Assembly: GCF_005869225.1 (NCBI RefSeq)
Contig: NZ_SWFP01000001.1
Coordinates: 930,001 to 994,000 of the forward strand
DNA: 64,000 nucleotides
DNA from: Dyadobacter bucti
Lineage (GTDB): Bacteria > Bacteroidota > Bacteroidia > Cytophagales > Spirosomataceae
Direction of reading: 5' to 3'
The notes under the pieces: model-generated
The model's input: the letters and a program-made list of their open reading frames with translations, nothing else
Told to the model about the DNA's origin: nothing
Database searches by the model: none
Shown here: positions 46,442 to 55,957 of the stretch, one piece after another
How the letters are laid out: each line of letters opens with the position of its first letter
How positions within the stretch are numbered: the first letter of the stretch is position 1
Position numbers and translations under genes: made by a program

Positions 46442-46694
46442 ATAATTCAGCGATCATTATCTTATACGTATCCACCTGGCTCTCAAACTTCCGGATACTT
46501 GTTTCGTAAATGAATTTCAGGGATTCCAGGTCAACAATATCTTTTTCATACGTCTCATTGGCCGTCGATGTCCTGTCGATCTCGTCCAGCAATTTGACCA
46601 GTTTTTTCAGGGAAGACGAATTTTCATCAGCCCGGTATTGATACCAGTCGAGCATTTTCTGATAGCTTCTTTTTAAATCATTTTTCTGCGTCAT
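46440..46694 (-). CDS. Small coiled-coil protein, function unknown
   Basis: 84 residues from the ATG at 46694 (MTQKNDLKRSYQKML). A longer frame to 46820 starts with a poor codon and would overlap the divergent DUF72 promoter, so it is rejected. The whole protein is predicted helical and charged, with heptad-like spacing (SSSLKKLVKLLDEIDRT ... IVDLESLKFIYETSIRKFESQVDTYKIMIAEL), so a coiled coil or helical hairpin is likely. No signal peptide. It is divergently transcribed from the DUF72 gene, 126 bp apart. Confidence 0.65.
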   Translation of the reverse strand: MTQKNDLKRSYQKMLDWYQYRADENSSSLKKLVKLLDEIDRTSTANETYEKDIVDLESLKFIYETSIRKFESQVDTYKIMIAEL

Positions 46695-46820
46695 GGGAAT
46701 GATCCGGATAATTTCTGTATTTTGTTTTGACGTATAATTATCATTCCCGCAACATTTCCGGTGGCGTAATTTTAGTAGACAAACTACCTGAACAGCGCAT
46801 TGGATAAAGAGCCACAGCAT

Positions 46821-47576
46821 ATGAATAATGACGGATCATTTTACCTTGGAACGAGCGGACTGGTTTTGCCTTTCAAAAACAAGCAGTCATATCCGGCGGA
46901 GTTTGAAGGTAAAAGCCGGCTGAATGTGTACGGGACCCTGTTCAATTCCATTGAAATCAACTCGATCTTTTATAAACTTCCAAGATTGGCCACGGTTCAG
47001 CAGTGGAGTGATGCTGTAAGTGAGGATTTCCGGTATACTTTCAAGCTTTGGAAACAAATTTCGCATAGTCCGGCTTTAAACTTCGATCCGGCAGATCTTC
47101 AAAGGTATTTTCAGGTAATTGCCGGAGCTGAAAAAAAACGGGGCTGTATCCTCGTTCAATTTCCGCCGTCTGTCAAAGTGTCGCTGTTTAAAAGTGTGGC
47201 ATCGCTGCTGTCGGGGATGCAGGATTTCAACGGAAACAAATGGCCCGTGGCAGTCGAATTCAGAAGCCCTTCCTGGTATTCGGAACATACTTATGAGCTA
47301 CTCAATGATTACAATGCCGCACTGGTTTACCACGACAAATCCGGCAGCCAGCCGCCTCTTCAGCCAATGGAAGCCGACCACATCTACCTCCGTTTCCACG
47401 GCCCGGGAGGCAACTACCGTGGCAGTTACGATCAGGGCCTGCTTTACGAGTACGCGGGTTATGTTCGGGAATGGATGAGCGGCGGGAAAACGGTTTACGT
47501 TTATTTTAATAACACTATGGGCGCGGCTCTGGATAATCTGCAAACTTTTGAAAAATTCCTCCGTGAGGAATATTGA
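46821..47576 (+). CDS. DUF72 domain-containing protein
   Basis: 251 residues from ATG at 46821 (a TTG seven codons upstream is possible). The DUF72 (TIM-barrel-like) pattern is clear: FYLGTSGLVLPF, NSIEINSIFYKLPRLATVQQWSDAV, FRYTFKLWKQISHS, GCILVQFPPSVK, WPVAVEFRSPSW, YLRFHGPGGNYRGSYD and VYVYFNNTMGAALDNLQTFEKFL. The conserved FHG and FNN motifs line the presumed active site. The biochemical role of DUF72 proteins is not settled; links with DNA repair or nucleic-acid chemistry have been proposed. It does not belong functionally to the flanking SusCD loci. Confidence 0.92.
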   Translation: MNNDGSFYLGTSGLVLPFKNKQSYPAEFEGKSRLNVYGTLFNSIEINSIFYKLPRLATVQQWSDAVSEDFRYTFKLWKQISHSPALNFDPADLQRYFQVIAGAEKKRGCILVQFPPSVKVSLFKSVASLLSGMQDFNGNKWPVAVEFRSPSWYSEHTYELLNDYNAALVYHDKSGSQPPLQPMEADHIYLRFHGPGGNYRGSYDQGLLYEYAGYVREWMSGGKTVYVYFNNTMGAALDNLQTFEKFLREEY

Positions 47577-47691
47577 TTTTCCGAACCAGGATCGTCGTGC
47601 CGGAGGAGTAGTAATGCGCCCGAAAAGTCTTACAGTCCAGGCAGTATCATTTTTCGTTATCATTAGATTATATTCATAAAAAGTTGGGATT

Positions 47692-48291
47692 ATGAAGGAC
47701 GTTGAAAATTCATACCCGAAAGAAGATCAGAAACTCTGGCTGGCTTTCCTGAGCGGGGATGAAGAATCATATACCCAGCTGTATAAGCTATATATCAGGC
47801 ACATGTACCGCTACGGCACAAGCCTTGTGACGACCTCAGATGCTTTTGTATTGGACTGTATCCATGATGTTTTTACTGAATTGTGGGCGAAACGCAGCCG
47901 GCTTTCGGTGCCGGATAATGTGAAGTATTATTTGTTGAAAGCCCTCAAAACCAGGATCATGCATCTGCTTGGACGCAAGGAGCGATCTTTCAAGCCGTTG
48001 TCTGACGTGGATTTTGAAATTTTTGAGCCGAACGATCTCGAAATCCTCGAAGAGCTGGATTCCGCCAACTCCCGGCAGGAAAGACTGAAAATACTCATCG
48101 CGCAACTACCCAACAGGCAGCAGGAGGCACTGAAGCTGAGGTTTATCGAAAACCTGAACTATACAGAAATCGGGAATGTCCTCGAAGTAAACACCCAATC
48201 CGCAAAGAATCTGGTTTTTCGGGCTATTGAAAAATTACGGGGCTGGATCGTCTTACCATTTATTAACTTTTTTTATATTTTTTTGGCTTAA
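47692..48291 (+). CDS. ECF sigma-70 factor, FecI-like, locus 3
   Basis: 199 residues, ATG at 47692. Region 2: SYTQLYKLYIRHMYRYGTSLVTTSDAFVLDCIHDVFTELW; region 4: LPNRQQEALKLRFIENLNYTEIGNVLEVNTQSAKNLVFRAIEKL. It also ends in a hydrophobic tail (WIVLPFINFFYIFLA). The closest relative in the window is the sigma of locus 2. It is followed by fecR after 58 bp. Confidence 0.92.
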   Translation: MKDVENSYPKEDQKLWLAFLSGDEESYTQLYKLYIRHMYRYGTSLVTTSDAFVLDCIHDVFTELWAKRSRLSVPDNVKYYLLKALKTRIMHLLGRKERSFKPLSDVDFEIFEPNDLEILEELDSANSRQERLKILIAQLPNRQQEALKLRFIENLNYTEIGNVLEVNTQSAKNLVFRAIEKLRGWIVLPFINFFYIFLA

Positions 48292-48349
48292 AGTGAGTAC
48301 GTTTTCTTAATTCCGTCATCTATGGACAGCATTAACAAAACGAATCACG

Positions 48350-49447
48350 TTGAAAACTGTCTACTCTGGTTATACCTCCTCTGATTTTCTGACCGATGAT
48401 AGCTTTATCGGTCATCAACTGTTGCCGACGAAGACTTCACATGATTTCTGGCAGGCATGGTTGGAAACCAAACCCGAAAATCGGGGAGAGTGGGAACAGG
48501 CCGTCTTTCTGCTGGACGCTATCCGCCTAGGTCTGAACGACTACGCTTCGACCTACTTGCCGGAAACGGTCATTGCCGAATTGCTGGAAAAGATCAAACT
48601 CACCAATTCCGGCCAAAAAGAAACCCGGAATCTGAAAGTTAATTTCAGATGGCTGGCAGCGGCTTCCATTGTGATTGCGCTGGTTGCCGGCAGTATGTTG
48701 TGGAAAAGGTCCGGCGTCAGCTCTGACTACCAGGCACATGTATCGGGATTGGAGTCGGCATTCACGGAAAAAGTCAATACTACGTCAAAAACACAGCTGA
48801 TCCATTTGCCGGACGGCTCCACGGCAGAGCTGCTACCCAATAGCAAAATCAGCTATGCCCATGATTTTAATACCACAAACCGCCGGGTCTTTCTTTCGGG
48901 CGAAGCTTCGTTTGAAGTCGTAAAAAACGTTCGTAAACCTTTCCTTGTTTATGCCAACAAAGTGGTAACCAAGGTATTGGGTACCAAATTTATAGTGAGG
49001 GCCTACGAAACCGAAACGGATGTGAAAGTAAACGTGCAATCGGGACAAGTGTCTGTTTACCGGGAATCCGCAGATGATACCAAAATTGGTAAAACACTGC
49101 ATAACGGACTACTGCTGCTGCCAAATCAGCAGGCTGTATTTTCACGAAAATCGGAGGAATTCAGCAAGACCCTGGTTGAGGAACCCGAAATCCTCACGCT
49201 GCCCGCGGCCGATAAGCCAGTATTTGTTTACGACGAGATTTCCATTTCAAAGGTATTTGAAGATATCGAAAAAGCTTACGGTATCACGATCAGGTACAAT
49301 AAAGAAAGTTTGGAAGGCTGCCAGCTGAGTGCGTCTTTAAACCACGAGTCTTTTGACGAAAAACTGGAAATCATTTGCAAAACCGTAAAAGCAACTTACC
49401 AGAAGTTCGATGGCCAGATCATCATCAACGGAGGGAGCTGTGAATAG
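48350..49447 (+). CDS. FecR-family anti-sigma factor, locus 3
   Basis: 365 residues. No ATG occurs in the open frame (which opens at 48311) before the membrane segment, so TTG at 48350 is the best start; the sequence from there (YSGYTSSDFLTDDSF) aligns with the N-terminus of the locus 2 FecR (EHFTLQDFLHDDHF). Membrane segment ~100-118 (WLAAASIVIALVAGSMLW), FecR domain (THLPDGSTAELLPNSKISYAH ... VFLSGEASFEV ... VVTKVLGTKFIVRAYETETDVKVNVQSG), C-terminal DUF4974-like domain (FVYDEISISKVFEDIEKAYGITIRYN) ending GGSCE. Confidence 0.9.
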   Translation: MKTVYSGYTSSDFLTDDSFIGHQLLPTKTSHDFWQAWLETKPENRGEWEQAVFLLDAIRLGLNDYASTYLPETVIAELLEKIKLTNSGQKETRNLKVNFRWLAAASIVIALVAGSMLWKRSGVSSDYQAHVSGLESAFTEKVNTTSKTQLIHLPDGSTAELLPNSKISYAHDFNTTNRRVFLSGEASFEVVKNVRKPFLVYANKVVTKVLGTKFIVRAYETETDVKVNVQSGQVSVYRESADDTKIGKTLHNGLLLLPNQQAVFSRKSEEFSKTLVEEPEILTLPAADKPVFVYDEISISKVFEDIEKAYGITIRYNKESLEGCQLSASLNHESFDEKLEIICKTVKATYQKFDGQIIINGGSCE

Positions 49448-49512
49448 TCTTTTCGAGGCACTAACCCTAAACCAGTTTCTATGAAAACATAAATACCCTG
49501 CCCTTAAAATAA

Positions 49513-49545
49513 AAAACCAGCGGTGCTTGCATCACCACTGGTTTT
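49513..49545 (+). terminator. Terminator-like hairpin between fecR and susC, locus 3
   Basis: AAAACCAG-C-GGTG (49513-49525) pairs with CACC-A-CTGGTTTT (49533-49545) around a 7-nt loop, with one mismatch and a terminal T4. It lies 66 bp after fecR and ~80 bp before susC, the same place as the hairpin in locus 2. Confidence 0.65.
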
Positions 49546-49625
49546 GCATCCAACATTACCAAATCAGAAGATTCGGAAAGAGGATTGCTATGTCCAGAAT
49601 TTAATAAAACTGACAAATCAAAATT

Positions 49626-52600
49626 ATGAAAAAAGTAAATCCATACCTAAGAAGGTGTATGAAAATTACGATTGTTCAAATTGTTCTTGGCTTCCTGTTT
49701 ATGGGAGTTTCCTGGGCAACTGATGTTTCCGCTCAGGAATTGCTGAACCGGACGATATCCCTCCATGTACAGAACGAAAACATAAAGAATGTCCTGCATA
49801 TCATCGAAAAAAATGCGGATGTCCGGTTTTCTTACAGTCCACAGGTGGTACCTCCGAAGCGAACAGTTTCACTCAAAGCCGTCAATGTCACCGTTGGTGA
49901 AGTACTGGACAATATCCTGAGCCCCCTTCAGGTAAGTTATGTGGTGTCGGGCAGGCAGATCATACTCTCCCGCAAAACGAGCGACGCGGACAAGAAGGAA
50001 ATCAAGGAGGAAAAGGCAGACGAGACAATCCCTTTAAAAATCAATGTAAAACCGGTTTCGGGAAAAGTTACCGACGATACTGGAGCGGCACTTCCGGGTG
50101 TGACTATTTTGGTAAAGAACTCACAGACAGGTACAATCAGCGGCGCAGACGGAGATTTCAAAATTGACGTTCCGGGCGACAATAATATACTGGTTTTCTC
50201 TTTTGTGGGTTATCTGACCCAGGAAATAGAAATTGGGAAGTCCAATTACCTGAAAGTTACAATGGCAGTGGATGCCAGGACCTTTGATGAAGTGGTGGTT
50301 ACCGCATTTGGTATCAAAAAAGAACAGAAGTCACTGACGTACGCAACGCAGCAGATATCGGGAAAATCCATTTCCGCCGCGGGTAACCCCAATGTGCTGG
50401 GCGGACTTCAGGGAAAAGTTGCGGGTGTTACGGTAAGCCTCAACAGCGGTATGCCGGGAAAGTCGCCGGGCATCAGGATCAGGGGAAGCCGTTCATTATC
50501 AGGGAATAATTCGCCGCTGTATGTGATCGACGGTTTGCCGATTTCGGGAGGCGACCGGGTACTGGATCTTAACCCGAACGATATTGAGTCGATGAACGTG
50601 CTGAAAGGACCGGCAGCTTCCGCTCTGTACGGTCTGAGGGCATCCAACGGGGTTATTGTCATTACGACCAAAAATGGTTCGGGCGCAAAAGGGAAACCAA
50701 CGGTAAATTTTGACACCCAGTTTAGTGTGGACCAGATAGGGATGCTGCCGGACCTGCAAATGGAGTTTGCCCAGGGTGAAAATGGTGTTTTTAACCCTAA
50801 CTCTATCTTCACCTGGGGCCCGCGGATCAGTTCCATGACCACTTATACCAACCAGCTGGGAGAGCAGGAAGAGCCGGGCGTTTATGATAATGACAAGGAA
50901 TTTTTCAGGAATGGAAGTACCATGAATACAAACCTTAGCTTTTCAAATTCAGGTGACTTCGGGAATTTCATGATTGCGGTAGGCAGAAACGACCAGAAAG
51001 GAATTGTACCCAATTCATCCATGTCCAGAAACAACATCAAGTTCAACGGGGATTTTAAACTGCTGAAAAATCTGACGTCTTCCATATCTGTCAATTACTC
51101 GGACCTGAAAGTGGATGATTTTCCGGAAAAAGGCGGGAATGAGAACCTTTTCAGGGGAATAACGGAAACCCCGCCTTCCTATAACCTGAAAGGAAAGCCC
51201 TACGCCACTCCCGGCGATCCATACCAGCAAATATTTTACAGGGTATCGCAGAATAACCCGTACTGGGTGATCAATAATGCTTTCAGGAATGAAAAAACAA
51301 AACGAACACTCGGGAACCTCCTGCTGAATTACAAGTTCACTCCAGACCTGGCACTGAATTACAGGGTTGGTGTGGATCATTATACCACGGTCATCAATGA
51401 CTATAACGAACTTGGGTTTGCAACGAGGGGCAGAACCAACCCGCCAAGCGGAGGCGATCTGTACTTGTATACCCGTTTTTCCAATCAGCTGAATTCCAAC
51501 TTATTCCTGAATTTCAGCAAGGTATTCAACAAGGTCTGGAACGTTGATGCCATTATCGGAAACGAAGTATTCGACAGCAATTTCCAGAGCATAAACACCA
51601 CCGGATCAAACCTGGTAGTGGGAAACTGGCCGAACCTTGCAAACGCGACCCTGATCTCGGCCAGTAACAGCACAAGCAAACAACGTATCGTAGGATTTTA
51701 CGGTAACATCAATATAGGGTGGAACGATAAAATATACCTTAACGCCTCGGGCAGAAATGACATCGTTTCAAACATGCCTACCGGCAACAGATCATTTTTT
51801 TATCCTTCCATAGGTGCCAGTGCCATTGTAACGGAGCTGCTGCCTGAAAGCAAAAATATCTTCTCATTTGCCAAAATCAGGGCCACGCTGGCGGAGGTAG
51901 GCCAGGCAGGGCCTGTATATGTCAATGGCAGGGGCTTCACAACCAATACCCCCGGATCATTTGTTTTTCCATATCAGGGGCTGGTAAGCTGGACACAGAG
52001 CTCGACCCGTATCAATCCGAACCTGATGCCGGAAAATACCCGGACTTTCGAAATTGGAGGCGATATCAGGTTTTTAAGCGACAGGCTATCCATAGACTAC
52101 ACCTATTTTGACAGCAAGTCCGACGGGCAGATTTTTAATGTTCCGGTCGCCATCACAACGGGAGCATCCAGCGAAATCAGAAATGGAGGAAAAATACGCA
52201 ACAACGGGCATGAGATCGTACTCTCCCTTGTACCGGTGCAGAGCAAAAATTTCAGGTGGGAGTTTAATACCAATTTCACTACTTATCAAAGCAAAGTACT
52301 GGAGCTTTACGGAGGCACCCAGCGGGTAAATATTTCGAGCGGGGTAATCACACTGGTGGCCGAAGTGGGTAATGTGTACCCTCAGTTTGTCGGAACGTCC
52401 TATATGAGAGATCCGGCAAGTAACCAGATCATTTACCAGGGCGACCAGTCGAAGGTGGATTACGGATTGCCGATCATTGACAATTCCCAGAAAGTACTTG
52501 GCACGCCGACGCCTGATTTCGAGATGAATTTCATAAACAGTTTAACCTTTATGGGCTTCACCCTGACCGCCCAGCTGGACTGGCGCAAGGGCGGGCTGAT

Positions 52601-53057
52601 CTATAACCATTCATTGAACGAATCACAAAGACGTGGCCTCGCGGGGGAAACCCGTGACAGGGAGACCTCCTTTGTACCGGAAGGTAAAAAAGGAACCGTC
52701 GCCAACGGAGCTGTTGAAATCATGGGCGACAATGATATCCTGATCAAAAAGGATGTTAATTATTACAACAATTTATGGCCCAATAACGAAGCCAGCCTTA
52801 GTGACGCTTCTTTCCTGAGGTTCAGAGAAGTGGGCCTGAACTACAATTTACCCGCCAAGTGGCTCAGCGGAAGGAAGATAAGCAGTGCTTCCATTTATCT
52901 GACCGGCCGCAACCTGTTTTTGATCACAAAGGCTTTCACCGATCCTGAGGTGAATATTTCCGAGGGAGGTTACAGCAGCCCCAATTCCCAGGGTATCGAG
53001 GTTTCTCAGATCCCTCAGACAAAAAGTTACGGAGCTGGTATACGACTGAAATTTTAA
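49626..53057 (+). CDS. SusC/RagA TonB-linked transporter with STN domain, locus 3
   Basis: 1143 residues. Signal peptide to VSAQ (~residue 37), STN domain (~45-115: NIKNVLHIIEKNADVRFSYS ... VGEVLDNILSPLQVSYVVSGRQIILS), a charged linker (DADKKEIKEEKADET), carboxypeptidase-regulatory-like domain (~138-215), a divergent TonB-box segment (DEVVVTAFGIKKEQKS), plug with IRIRGSRSLSGNNSPLYVIDG, barrel ending YGAGIRLKF. The AFGIKKE-type box and the SusD-like_2 partner place it in another SusC subfamily than loci 1 and 2. Confidence 0.95.
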   Translation: MKKVNPYLRRCMKITIVQIVLGFLFMGVSWATDVSAQELLNRTISLHVQNENIKNVLHIIEKNADVRFSYSPQVVPPKRTVSLKAVNVTVGEVLDNILSPLQVSYVVSGRQIILSRKTSDADKKEIKEEKADETIPLKINVKPVSGKVTDDTGAALPGVTILVKNSQTGTISGADGDFKIDVPGDNNILVFSFVGYLTQEIEIGKSNYLKVTMAVDARTFDEVVVTAFGIKKEQKSLTYATQQISGKSISAAGNPNVLGGLQGKVAGVTVSLNSGMPGKSPGIRIRGSRSLSGNNSPLYVIDGLPISGGDRVLDLNPNDIESMNVLKGPAASALYGLRASNGVIVITTKNGSGAKGKPTVNFDTQFSVDQIGMLPDLQMEFAQGENGVFNPNSIFTWGPRISSMTTYTNQLGEQEEPGVYDNDKEFFRNGSTMNTNLSFSNSGDFGNFMIAVGRNDQKGIVPNSSMSRNNIKFNGDFKLLKNLTSSISVNYSDLKVDDFPEKGGNENLFRGITETPPSYNLKGKPYATPGDPYQQIFYRVSQNNPYWVINNAFRNEKTKRTLGNLLLNYKFTPDLALNYRVGVDHYTTVINDYNELGFATRGRTNPPSGGDLYLYTRFSNQLNSNLFLNFSKVFNKVWNVDAIIGNEVFDSNFQSINTTGSNLVVGNWPNLANATLISASNSTSKQRIVGFYGNINIGWNDKIYLNASGRNDIVSNMPTGNRSFFYPSIGASAIVTELLPESKNIFSFAKIRATLAEVGQAGPVYVNGRGFTTNTPGSFVFPYQGLVSWTQSSTRINPNLMPENTRTFEIGGDIRFLSDRLSIDYTYFDSKSDGQIFNVPVAITTGASSEIRNGGKIRNNGHEIVLSLVPVQSKNFRWEFNTNFTTYQSKVLELYGGTQRVNISSGVITLVAEVGNVYPQFVGTSYMRDPASNQIIYQGDQSKVDYGLPIIDNSQKVLGTPTPDFEMNFINSLTFMGFTLTAQLDWRKGGLIYNHSLNESQRRGLAGETRDRETSFVPEGKKGTVANGAVEIMGDNDILIKKDVNYYNNLWPNNEASLSDASFLRFREVGLNYNLPAKWLSGRKISSASIYLTGRNLFLITKAFTDPEVNISEGGYSSPNSQGIEVSQIPQTKSYGAGIRLKF

Positions 53058-53069
53058 AACTTGGTAAAC

Positions 53070-54512
53070 ATGAAAAAATTACAAATATTGATTGCATTGC
53101 TTTTACTGGCGTCAGGTTCCTGCACGGATGAGATCCTCAATAAAATAGATACGAACCCCAACCAGGTAAATGATGCCCCCCTGAAAACCATGCTGCCCCA
53201 GGTACAAATGAGCTACGTGACGGAGGTTGCGGGCGGAAGTACCGCTTTGAATGCATACTACTTGTCCGAGGCCAACACTTTCGTATTGGGAAACAATGTG
53301 TTAAAAGACCTGCAGGGACTGGGGTCTCAGGTGTGGAATCAGTCCTATTCCGCGATGAATGACCTTGCGATCATCAAGAAAAAGGCTTTGGAAAGCAATT
53401 CCTTTACTTATGCAGGAATTGCTGACGTGCTCAGGGCATTTAATATGGCCGCCTTAACCGACCTCTTCGGTGACGTACCATTCAAAGAAGCATTGAGAGA
53501 TGATATCGGAAACCCTGTTTTTGACCCTTCCCAGGAAATATATACCGAAATTCACAAGACCCTGGATGAAGCAATTCTGAACCTGGAAAAGGATTCCGGG
53601 CCGGTAGCTCCCAAAACCGATGACATGTTTTTTGCCGGGGACCGTGCCATGTGGATCAAAACAGCCTATGGGTTAAAAGCCAGGCTCTACAACCGGTTAT
53701 CCAACATCGATGCTGCCGGGTCGGCCAACAATGCACTGGGTGCCATTGCAAAATCATTCAACAGCGATTCCGAAAATCTGATATTTTCCAAATTCGCTGA
53801 TACGCAAACGAACGGAAATCCTTTTGCTGTTGCCAACAACAGCCAGCCGGGATCAAGCGTCGGAAATGGTGTGTACAACGCGATGGCGAGTTTTGGTGAG
53901 AGCCAGAAAGCGGACGACGATCCCAGGGCCGCCATATGGTTTACGAAGGTAAAAGGGCAGATCATTTCGGCCCCCAATGGTACCGCCAGGGCAGATTTTG
54001 GCGAGCCCAGGCTGGACGGGGCCTATTATTCGAAACCGGAATTAATGAAATACTTCAACTCCCCCATGCCTGTGCTGACATTCGTTGAGCTGAAATTTAT
54101 CGAGGCGGAAGCGCAGCTGCGGCTGGGTGATAAGACCAAAGCAAATACTGCCTATGAACTGGCCGTAGACCTGGCACTTCGCCATGCCGGCGACTATAGA
54201 CCCGCAGTCAAGCTCAGCGATGAGAAAATAAGCGCTTACAAAAGTTTACCGAAGGTTTTGCCGGGAAGCAGCATGCTGGCCCTAAGCGATATCATCAAGC
54301 AGAAGTACATCTATTTTTATCAGTTTCAGCCCATAGAAGCATACAATGATGTAAGGCGAACTGGTATTATTCCGGTTACCGATCCCACGGGAAGGGCTTC
54401 ACGTTTACCCTACCCCGTTAGCGAAATCACCAGAAACACCAGTACACCGGCCGACATAGACAATATATCTGCGCTCGAACCCAGGACAAAGGTGTTCTGG
54501 GCCATCAAATAG
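53070..54512 (+). CDS. SusD-like (SusD-like_2 type) lipoprotein, locus 3
   Basis: 480 residues from ATG at 53070. Lipoprotein signal (LLASGSC). It belongs to the SusD_RagB-like family of the PF12771 kind rather than classical RagB: DTNPNQVNDAPLKTMLPQVQM, NQSYSAMNDLAIIKKKALES, DLFGDVPFKEAL, DMFFAGDRAMWIKTAYGLKARLYNRLS and FVELKFIEAEAQLRLGD. This subtype usually pairs with SusCs for smaller or non-classical substrates (general knowledge, not proof). It follows the SusC by 12 bp and precedes the FAD oxidoreductase pair by 44 bp. Confidence 0.92.
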   Translation: MKKLQILIALLLLASGSCTDEILNKIDTNPNQVNDAPLKTMLPQVQMSYVTEVAGGSTALNAYYLSEANTFVLGNNVLKDLQGLGSQVWNQSYSAMNDLAIIKKKALESNSFTYAGIADVLRAFNMAALTDLFGDVPFKEALRDDIGNPVFDPSQEIYTEIHKTLDEAILNLEKDSGPVAPKTDDMFFAGDRAMWIKTAYGLKARLYNRLSNIDAAGSANNALGAIAKSFNSDSENLIFSKFADTQTNGNPFAVANNSQPGSSVGNGVYNAMASFGESQKADDDPRAAIWFTKVKGQIISAPNGTARADFGEPRLDGAYYSKPELMKYFNSPMPVLTFVELKFIEAEAQLRLGDKTKANTAYELAVDLALRHAGDYRPAVKLSDEKISAYKSLPKVLPGSSMLALSDIIKQKYIYFYQFQPIEAYNDVRRTGIIPVTDPTGRASRLPYPVSEITRNTSTPADIDNISALEPRTKVFWAIK

Positions 54513-54556
54513 TCATTGAAGTTTTCACTTTCGATCCATCAGAAATTATAATAATC

Positions 54557-55921
54557 ATGAAAAGAAGAAATATGATCAAGGCTGGCCTGCTTGGCCCATT
54601 TGCACTGCAAAATCTGGTTTCGTTTGAAAATACGCTTCAAAAAGGCAAAGACGGTACGGTGGAAGAACCCAAACGTTCGTTGACGGTGGTAAGGGAAACG
54701 GATGTGATCGTCTGTGGCGGAGGACCGGCCGGCTTTGCAGCGGCTCTGGCTGCCGCCCGGTCCGGAGCAAAAACTACTTTAATAGAACTTCACGGCTGCC
54801 TGGGAGGGATATGGACTGCGGGCCTGCTCAGCAATATCATCGACCACGAAAACAAAAACGGGATCATGAAGGAGCTCGAATACCGACTGGACAAATCGGA
54901 TGCCCAGTTTACAGCCAGAAAGTATGATGCCGAACAAATGAAATGGATCCTGGAAGAAATGTGTAAAGAAGCCGGGGTTGAGGTACGTTTGCATACCCGG
55001 GTAACCGCAGCCTATCAGGATAAAAACAAAAAAATCGATTTCATAACAACCGAAAGCTTTTCCGGAAGGGAAGCCTGGAAAGCAAAAGTGTTTATCGATG
55101 CGACAGGCAACGGTGACCTGGCCGCCAGGGCCGGGTGCAGCTTCGATTTGGGCGAGCCCGAAACGGGCCGGGTGCAGCCCATGTCGCTGATGGTGATTCT
55201 CAGCGGGTTAAAAGAAGCTGATCTGGTAAAAGAAGGTTTTATTCTCGGGCTTGGGAAAGATGGGTCGCCTACTACCGAAGGGAAGAAAAAGCTCCACGCA
55301 GAGATCCTTAAAATCGGCTTTGACACCAGCTACAGTATGCCAAGCTTTTTTACGATCAGGCCCGATTCCATTGCCTTGATGATGAACCACCAGTACGGTG
55401 TCTCCGCCCTCGATTCCGACGCGATCAGCAAAGCCACTATTGAAGCCAGAAACGAAATAAACAAAGTGATCAGCGGGCTGCGGGCAACGGGAGGGATCTG
55501 GTCAAATGTAAGAATCGTAACTTCCGCCGCGCAGATAGGGATCAGGGAAGGGCGCAGAATTCACGGTCATTACATGCTCACTAAAGAGGACCTGCTGAAT
55601 GGAGCGCAGTTCCCCGACGGCGTTTGTAACGTTAAATTCTCGGTGGATGTGCACGCGCTGACAAAAGTGGAAGGCGGCGGTTACAGTAATTCCGGCGTAA
55701 AAATGGAACCCTACCAGATACCGCTGCGGTCCCTGATCGCAAAGGATGTCAATAACTTAATGATGGCAGGACGCTGCATCAGCGGTGATTTTTATGCCCA
55801 TGCAAGTTACAGGGTAACGGGCAATGCCGTACCCATGGGCGAAGCCGCAGGGAAGGTAGCAGCAAAAGCATCTTTGTCGAACCGTGTTCCTTCGGCGGTC
55901 AACTGGAGCGAGATTTCTTAA
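54557..55921 (+). CDS. Exported FAD-dependent oxidoreductase, locus 3 copy A
   Basis: 454 residues of the FAD_oxidored (PF12831-like) family. Start KRRNMIKAG is a weak twin-arginine motif. GGGPAG (54-59) binds ADP of FAD; HGCLGGIWTAG (79-89, Cys81) follows the second strand; IDATGNGDLAARAGCSF is the GD motif near the flavin; and LMMAGRCISGDFYAHASYRVTGNAVPMGEAAG is the C-terminal FAD-binding motif. It is a close relative of the next gene and of the second half of the 1054-aa protein in locus 1. A substrate hydride transfer in the periplasm is expected; the substrate is unknown. Confidence 0.9.
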   Translation: MKRRNMIKAGLLGPFALQNLVSFENTLQKGKDGTVEEPKRSLTVVRETDVIVCGGGPAGFAAALAAARSGAKTTLIELHGCLGGIWTAGLLSNIIDHENKNGIMKELEYRLDKSDAQFTARKYDAEQMKWILEEMCKEAGVEVRLHTRVTAAYQDKNKKIDFITTESFSGREAWKAKVFIDATGNGDLAARAGCSFDLGEPETGRVQPMSLMVILSGLKEADLVKEGFILGLGKDGSPTTEGKKKLHAEILKIGFDTSYSMPSFFTIRPDSIALMMNHQYGVSALDSDAISKATIEARNEINKVISGLRATGGIWSNVRIVTSAAQIGIREGRRIHGHYMLTKEDLLNGAQFPDGVCNVKFSVDVHALTKVEGGGYSNSGVKMEPYQIPLRSLIAKDVNNLMMAGRCISGDFYAHASYRVTGNAVPMGEAAGKVAAKASLSNRVPSAVNWSEIS

Positions 55922-55957
55922 ATACAGAGTTGTATCAAAACAAAACCCGTTAAACGA

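Noticed and set aside
46695..46820. N-terminal extension of the 84-aa coiled-coil protein.
   Set aside because: The added residues are hydrophobic and cysteine-rich, have no good start codon, and run into the DUF72 gene's upstream region.
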